Positions 58,585 through 64,000 of a stretch of DNA of 64,000 nucleotides are shown here, one piece after another. Below the pieces are notes generated by a model. That model did not search any database. It had not been told where the DNA came from and saw nothing but the letters and a program-made list of their open reading frames with translations. This DNA is from Cycas panzhihuaensis. Taxonomy: Eukaryota; Cycadophyta. The position numbers were made by a program, and so were the translations under genes. Location: assembly GCA_023213395.1 (NCBI GenBank), contig CM041465.1:75523741-75587740 (forward strand), in the 5' to 3' direction. Numbering within the stretch: the first letter of the stretch is position 1; the number at the start of each line of letters is the position of its first letter.

Positions 58585-61268
58585 ATTTGATATTAGAGTA
58601 TGGCTTCTTAAGCAGCGGATTCAAGACGTTGTTGCACTCCAAGCTTGGTGACGACCTTCACCATATGAAGGCAATTCAACTGGAGCAAGAATCAATTTCT
58701 TGTCAAGTTTTGTTATTGACTAACTTTTGCACTTTAAGCTTGCAAAATTTTTAAAGAATTTTATGCAAATTGTTTTGCATACTTATGTTTTGGAGCCTAA
58801 TTGGTAAGCAAGAAAAATGGATTTTTTGTTATTAAGATTTGCAGATGATTGGGAACAAATTTTCATTAGTTCTTTACAAGATTGTTGTGTTGGAATCTTT
58901 GCAACTTTAGCAAAGTTTAGTGTATAAACAACTCTTATTGAGGAGATATTTGTTGCTTTATGAAGATCTTGAGCCTCATTCATGTGTATGAAGGTGTTAT
59001 GTATGTAATTCTTGAAATTACTAATTATTTCAAGATTTTTTATAATTTTGCATTTTGTTGCTTAAAAAAAAAAGGAGAGTACAAAGGAGAAAAAATGGCT
59101 GTCTAAAATTTTCCTCATTGTTATTGTTGAGGATTAAAAATTTTACAAAAGTTTTTTATTTGAAATTATGTTCATTAATAAGGTGTTGTCTTAAATTTCT
59201 TTTTGTGGAGCCTCTATTTATGTTAAACAGTCTTCTTGAAGCCAAAATATGGTAGGCTTACTTCCACTTTGATTAAAAAAAGAGGAAAAGGAGGTTATCC
59301 AAGTGACTCTCCTTTGCTTTTCATCAGAAGACCGAAAAAAGGAAATAGAAAAATCTATGTAGCCTCCTCTCATTAAACTTGTAAGAACATTCGTCACAAG
59401 ATTCTCTTACCTCCATTTGATTATCTGAAGGAGTTGTTGCACCCGATGCTATAAACAATGTTTCTCAGACATAGAAAAAAGGAATGTATGCCTGCACATG
59501 AAGGGCTGCAGAAAGGTTAATGATGCCATTTGCTGCAGATACAAGTACTGTGATAGCTATTGATACAGAGAGTGCCTGAAAAAACTGCCATTTTAATAAT
59601 TCAAAAGCTGCTAAAGAGGACAATTCTCCTTATTGTCATTCTCCAAGGCAATAAGCTTACTCCTAGGTTTCTGTTGTTGGTTTGAAAGCTTGGAATCTAT
59701 TTCCTTGCTCCAACGTAAAGGCCACACGTGGCTCTCTCTGTAGCTTCTACTTACGTGGCTAGTCTTGCGTGGCACCTATGTGACCCCTGTGTGGACTAAA
59801 TTTGTGGTGCTCTCTGCTACTGTGCGGCCAAATATTATTCCAGGTTGTGTGTTTGTGCGACACCCAACTGGTTATCTCCGTCCGTGCTCCTCTACGCGTG
59901 ACCTACGTGGCTCCCGTCTACAGGCACACCTCCGATGATGACATCTCATGTGGCTTATCTTCAGCGGCTCCCACACTCAAGAACCTCCGGCCTGGCCGTC
60001 CACGTGGCTCACGATCGTTGTACTCTTAGATCCGGCTCTCGGTGGTGTAACCTGCATCTTTGTGTAACACATTTATGTTCAGCTCCCTCAGGCTCTCGCA
60101 CTGTTGTTACGTGGCGCCATGCGGCTTCTCCGTGGTTCTGCGACCGCAAATCAACTGGTGCTCGAGATTCACTCACGCTTACATAGTGGTTTCTCGTTCG
60201 CCGCCCACATGGTTAAATTCGAAGAAATTTTGATCCTCTTACATAGTTTTAAACTTTGGTAAATGAAAATTGGAATATACCATAGCATATTCACCTTTTA
60301 ATTTTTCCTTTGAACTTTATAATTTTTATTTTAATCTCTATTTCATTTTGTAAAAAGCCTCATTTATCACTTGTTTTAGTGTGTAAATCACACTAACATA
60401 TAAAAAAATTTGTAAGTGCATTTCAAGTTAAAATCACTATCTTTAAGTGATTTTTATGACTTTTTTGTAAGAATTTTCTTGTTTTTAATGACGCGAAGCT
60501 CCTTGCAAGGTGACTTAGATCATTAAATTTGGGCTCAAAGTGTTCTAAATTTCATCTTTTTAAGAATTTCACAAAGTGTGTTAATCACACTATCTTGTAT
60601 ATCTTTTGCAAGTGTATTTTGGTGATTTAATCACCATTATTTGGCTTGTTTTAAGCCTAAAATTATACCATTTAAGACACTTTTGCTCACCTGGCCCCTC
60701 GCAAGGTGACCAATTTCAAAGTGAGACTCAACTTCAAACACAAAAAAGGAATAACGATCAATAAAGACTTCAATTTTCTGGTGTGTAGAAATCATTTTTC
60801 GATCCCAGGTGTTCGTGGTGGATGACTTGTTTCATTATTTGCTTGTTTTATGCATTAAAATTTGTTGTTTATAGCTGTTGAATATATCACTTTGAGATTA
60901 AATTTTGTACTTAGTTGCATAAATTGTTATTCAATGCAACTACATTGTAATTTTGAAGTTCTTTGTGAAGTTTGCAACAATGTAAAAATCTACAATCATT
61001 CATTTCAACATAAATTTAACCCACTTTTAATTATTAAAAATATTAAGTGGGGAGGCTCGAAAAAAGTTCTTACTCTGCCTCAAGTACCCATAACTTGGCT
61101 AACGTTGATCTTGTCATCAGGTTGGACAACTCGCGAGCTAAGCCCTCCCTTCCGTCCACAATTTTGAGTTTTGTACTGATCATCATTGGATATTGAGTAG
61201 AACTTAAGCGGCGTAAACTCAAGAGTCTCCATGTTTCATCAGGTACATTAATCAAGATGGCGACATAG

Positions 61269-62220
61269 ATGCTTAATGCAAATACAATCAAGTTAACAGG
61301 TGCTGAGAATTGCCTTACATGAAATAAGCAAGTTAAGAATTTGTTGATTATGAATGAGTTCTGGAGTTATGTTTTTGGCGTAATCGCCAAACCCGAACTA
61401 ACTCTAGATCCAACAAATCCATGAAATTTGTTACCTGCTGATCTAGTTGCATTAGCTTCTTTTAAAGCAAAGGATGAAGTCGCACTTGCTTTTATTCATC
61501 TGTCTGTTAGTGATAATATCGATCAAAATATTGAATCTGCATTGACATCTAAAGATGCTTGTGATATAATTGTTTCTCTGTATGAACGTCGAGATGATGC
61601 AAGAATTGTTTTGTAGAAAGCTAAATTGTTTAGTTTGAAGTATGTTGCTCCAATGACAGTTTATTTGTCATCAGTTAAAGTTATCTCGTAATAGTTGATG
61701 TACTCTTGGTAAACCGGTCTCAAATGAAGATTTAGTTATAACGACAATTCATGCTCTTCCTAAAGAGTATAACTGCTTCATCTCAGATATTTCATGAAAT
61801 GACACACTATCCATTCTAACTTTCAATGAGTTAGAACGACTGTTGCTACAGGAAAAATAAATCTACTTGCGGCAATATGAGACAAGCACATCAAGTGTTT
61901 TTTAAGCCAAGTTTAAATTGAAGCAGCTATTTCAACCCAAGTAAAATTTTCAAATGAAATTTGACAGTCTTAATGTGAAGTCAAAGATCATTATTTGTTA
62001 TTACTGTGGCAAAGTTTGCCACATTTATCCTGAATGCAGGAAACAACATAGTGATTTGCGACAACCACAACAACAAGATAATCAACATCAACAGAATCAA
62101 TGGCAGCAATAGTTTCAAGGACCAACTCGAGGTACATTCCGAGGTGGTCGTCCTGGTCGTCAAAGAAGGACAACACAGAGTGGCTTTCAAGGCCACACAA
62201 CTCAACATGATCTAAGTGAT
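61269..62220 (+). pseudogene. Element C gag, inverted copy
   Basis: Opens MLNANTIKLTGAENCLT and shows the capsid block from 61428 (LVALASFKAKDEVALAFIHL). A stop near 61615 and frame changes near 61690 break it. The zinc knuckle CYYCGKVCHIYPEC is at about 61994-62037, after which a Gln/Asn-rich tail follows. Compared with the left copy, the middle part has more small indels. Confidence 0.82.
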
Positions 62221-62259
62221 ATAACTTTTTTTTTGCACACAGTGGCAGTCACAATGATA

Positions 62260-63904
62260 ACACATGGATCATTGACTCTTGTGCATCACGCCACATGACA
62301 GACGATGCAGAAATATTATCAAATTTTAGAGAACGCAAGGAGAAACAATGACATTTGGGGATAATGCCATTGTTGAAATATCAGGTGTAGGTCAAATTGC
62401 ATCTTCTGATCAACATTCTACATTTCCTAGCGACAATGTTTTCTTAGTTCTTGGAATGCACAAGAATTTACTCTTTGTTAGTCAGCTTGACAAATAACAT
62501 ATGGGTATGTTGTTTAAAGATAGGAAATGTATAATTAGGAACACAGAGGACTAGATAATTGCAATCGGTCATGAAGATCGTGGCCTCTACAAATTATATG
62601 CGATATCTGGATCATCTCATGTGTTTGTCTCCCATTCTATAAATAAGACACAGTTATAGCATAAATGACTTGGACATCTTAATTTGGATAGCATAAGACA
62701 AATGTTCAGGTAGAATATGGTTTATGACTTTTACCCAAAATCTTAGGGGGTAATTGCCTTTGCGAATCATGCCTTATGGAGAAGTAACATCGTGAACCTT
62801 TTCAGAAAGGTAAGGCCTAGAGAGCACAACAATTGTTGCAACTTATTCATTATGACATTTTTGGTCCCATGACCACTCAGTTTTATGGAGGATCGTCATT
62901 CTTCATGACTTTGATTGATGATTACTCACATAAGGTGTGGGTTTATTTTCTTAAGCACAAGTCAGAAGCATTGAACAAGTTTAAGCAATTTAAACTTGTT
63001 GTAGAAAATGAAATAGACATGCAAATCAAGATACTCAGATCTGATAATGGTAGTGAGTATACATCCAAGGACTTCAATCAATTTTGTGTTCAGAATGACA
63101 TAAAACACCAATTTTCTGCCCCATATACACTGCAACAAAATGGTGTGGTAGAATGTATGAATAGAACCTTGGTCAATAGAGCAAAAGTTATGATGCATGC
63201 GAAAGGTCTCTCTTTGGCATATTGGGCAGAAGCACTTATCACTACCGCGTATTTGTTAAACCGTAGCTCTACTTCAACACTTTTGAGCATGACACCCGAG
63301 GAGGCCTGGATCGGCGAAACCAACGGTCAGTCACTTACGTACATTTGGATGCATGACCTATATGAATGTTCCCCAAGAGCAAAGATGAAAATTTGATGAC
63401 AAAAGTCTTAAATGCATCTTTGTAAGATATGCTCCTGGCAGCAAAGCATATCGTTTGTTTGATCCAATTAGTAAAAAGATGCACATTTCATGAGACGTCA
63501 TCTTTGCAGAAGACAATCGGGAGATCGAGTTCAGTCCCCTTCCTCTCTTGCTTGACAAAGGCAAAGCAATTGTTGAGGAATCTGTTCCCTTAACTTCTTC
63601 AATACCTTGTCCTTCATCAACACCTGTTGCTTCTTCTTCCTCTTCATCTTCCTTAGTTCCTTCACTGAGTCCTTCTTCTTCAGAGGTTCAACAATCACCT
63701 CCATCACATGACCATAAAGTAACATCGATGAAGAAGTTGCTTAATTGGTATATGCAGATTATTGCAGATTCGCAGATTGTTGAAGACAAGCATCCATCCA
63801 AAATATGGCAACCAACCACTATAAACTATGCACTTATGGCTAAAATGCTTCGTATTTATGAGCCTTCCACTTTTAAGGAGGCTCGTATAGATGATAAGTG
63901 GTAG
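62260..63904 (+). pseudogene. Element C protease and integrase, inverted copy
   Basis: The protease segment WIIDSCASRHMTDD (about 62266-62307) has the same Gly-to-Cys change as the left copy. Integrase lies in one open frame 62833-63396, with LIDDYSHKVWVYF, RSDNGSEYTS and the Glu-bearing NGVVECMNRT segment, so this arm keeps a longer integrase frame than the left arm. A frame change near 63350 leads to the Ser-rich linker (63548-63904), ending EPSTFKEARIDDKW before the RT deletion. Confidence 0.85.
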
Positions 63905-64000
63905 GTTGGTGCCATGGATGATGTAATGGCCTTAGTTGCACAATGCAAGTGGCCATCGTCCCAAATGAATGTCCACAACGTCATTAGTGATTCAACTAAG

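Larger units (their letters stand above)
50884..64000. repeat. Inverted copy of 27316-40483
   Basis: The reverse complement follows 40483 down to 27316 with the same element borders throughout: D gag and 5' LTR, E, LINE 3' end and copia C. It differs by scattered substitutions and many short indels. It starts immediately at the N gap and runs off the window end. Confidence 0.95.
58042..64000 (+). mobile_element. Copia element C, inverted copy, 3' end outside window
   Basis: 5' LTR 58042-58584, degenerate primer site 58586-58598, long leader to 61268, gag from the ATG at 61269, and pol remnants. The same RT deletion is present near 63890-64000, so both copies share one deleted ancestor. The leader repeats the palindrome CCTTGCAAGG at 60501-60510. 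Confidence 0.92.

Overview
The window looks like an intergenic, transposon-dominated stretch of a large, AT-rich land-plant genome. The evidence is nested Ty1/copia and Ty3/gypsy LTR retrotransposons, an L1-type plant LINE, a tRNA-derived SINE, and a single recognisable host gene, a plant-specific group F bZIP transcription factor. The species cannot be read from the sequence. A conifer-like or other giant plant genome is my inference from the density of old, nested elements.

Layout. 1-4210: 3' part of a + strand copia element (A), inserted in the RNase H codons of an older + strand copia relic (B2, 4211-5224). 5225-11736: heavily decayed sequence with LTR and primer-site remnants and no convincing gene. 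11742-19522: a complete but mutated minus-strand copia element (B) with both LTRs and a perfect CTTAT target duplication. 19528-22507 and 35625-38849: halves of a decayed + strand gypsy element (E), split by a + strand LINE (22524-35608). The LINE is itself split by a minus-strand copia element (C, 26632-33327). 38850-44072: a second + strand gypsy element (D), lacking the core of pol, inserted in LTR-like sequence of E. 44073-47442: non-coding DNA with tandem repeats. 47443-48401: the bZIP gene on the minus strand. 48402-50383: nothing recognised. 50384-50883: a run of N. 50884-64000: an inverted copy of 27316-40483, carrying the same D, E, LINE and C junctions.

The elements can be ordered by nesting: E is oldest, the LINE landed in E, C landed in the LINE, and D landed in E's LTR. 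The inverted arm already contains the C and D insertions, so it is younger than both. Because an N gap sits at its junction, the arm may be a real inverted duplication or a second haplotype or contig placed backwards. Each arm carries private substitutions and indels, so it is not a verbatim copy.

The most useful host signal is the bZIP gene. It keeps the paired Cys/His zinc-sensing motif of the zinc-deficiency regulators bZIP19/bZIP23. As written it carries about four small indels: one just after the true start, two in the DNA-binding basic region and one near the C-terminus. A last 13-codon exon lies behind a 113-bp intron. This is either a very young pseudogene or a correct gene in a stretch of poor base-level assembly. 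Other points of interest are elements that lost reverse transcriptase yet kept flanking parts, an extra reading frame after integrase in both gypsy elements, a palindromic motif recurring in copia leaders, and hairpin repeats upstream of a polypurine tract.
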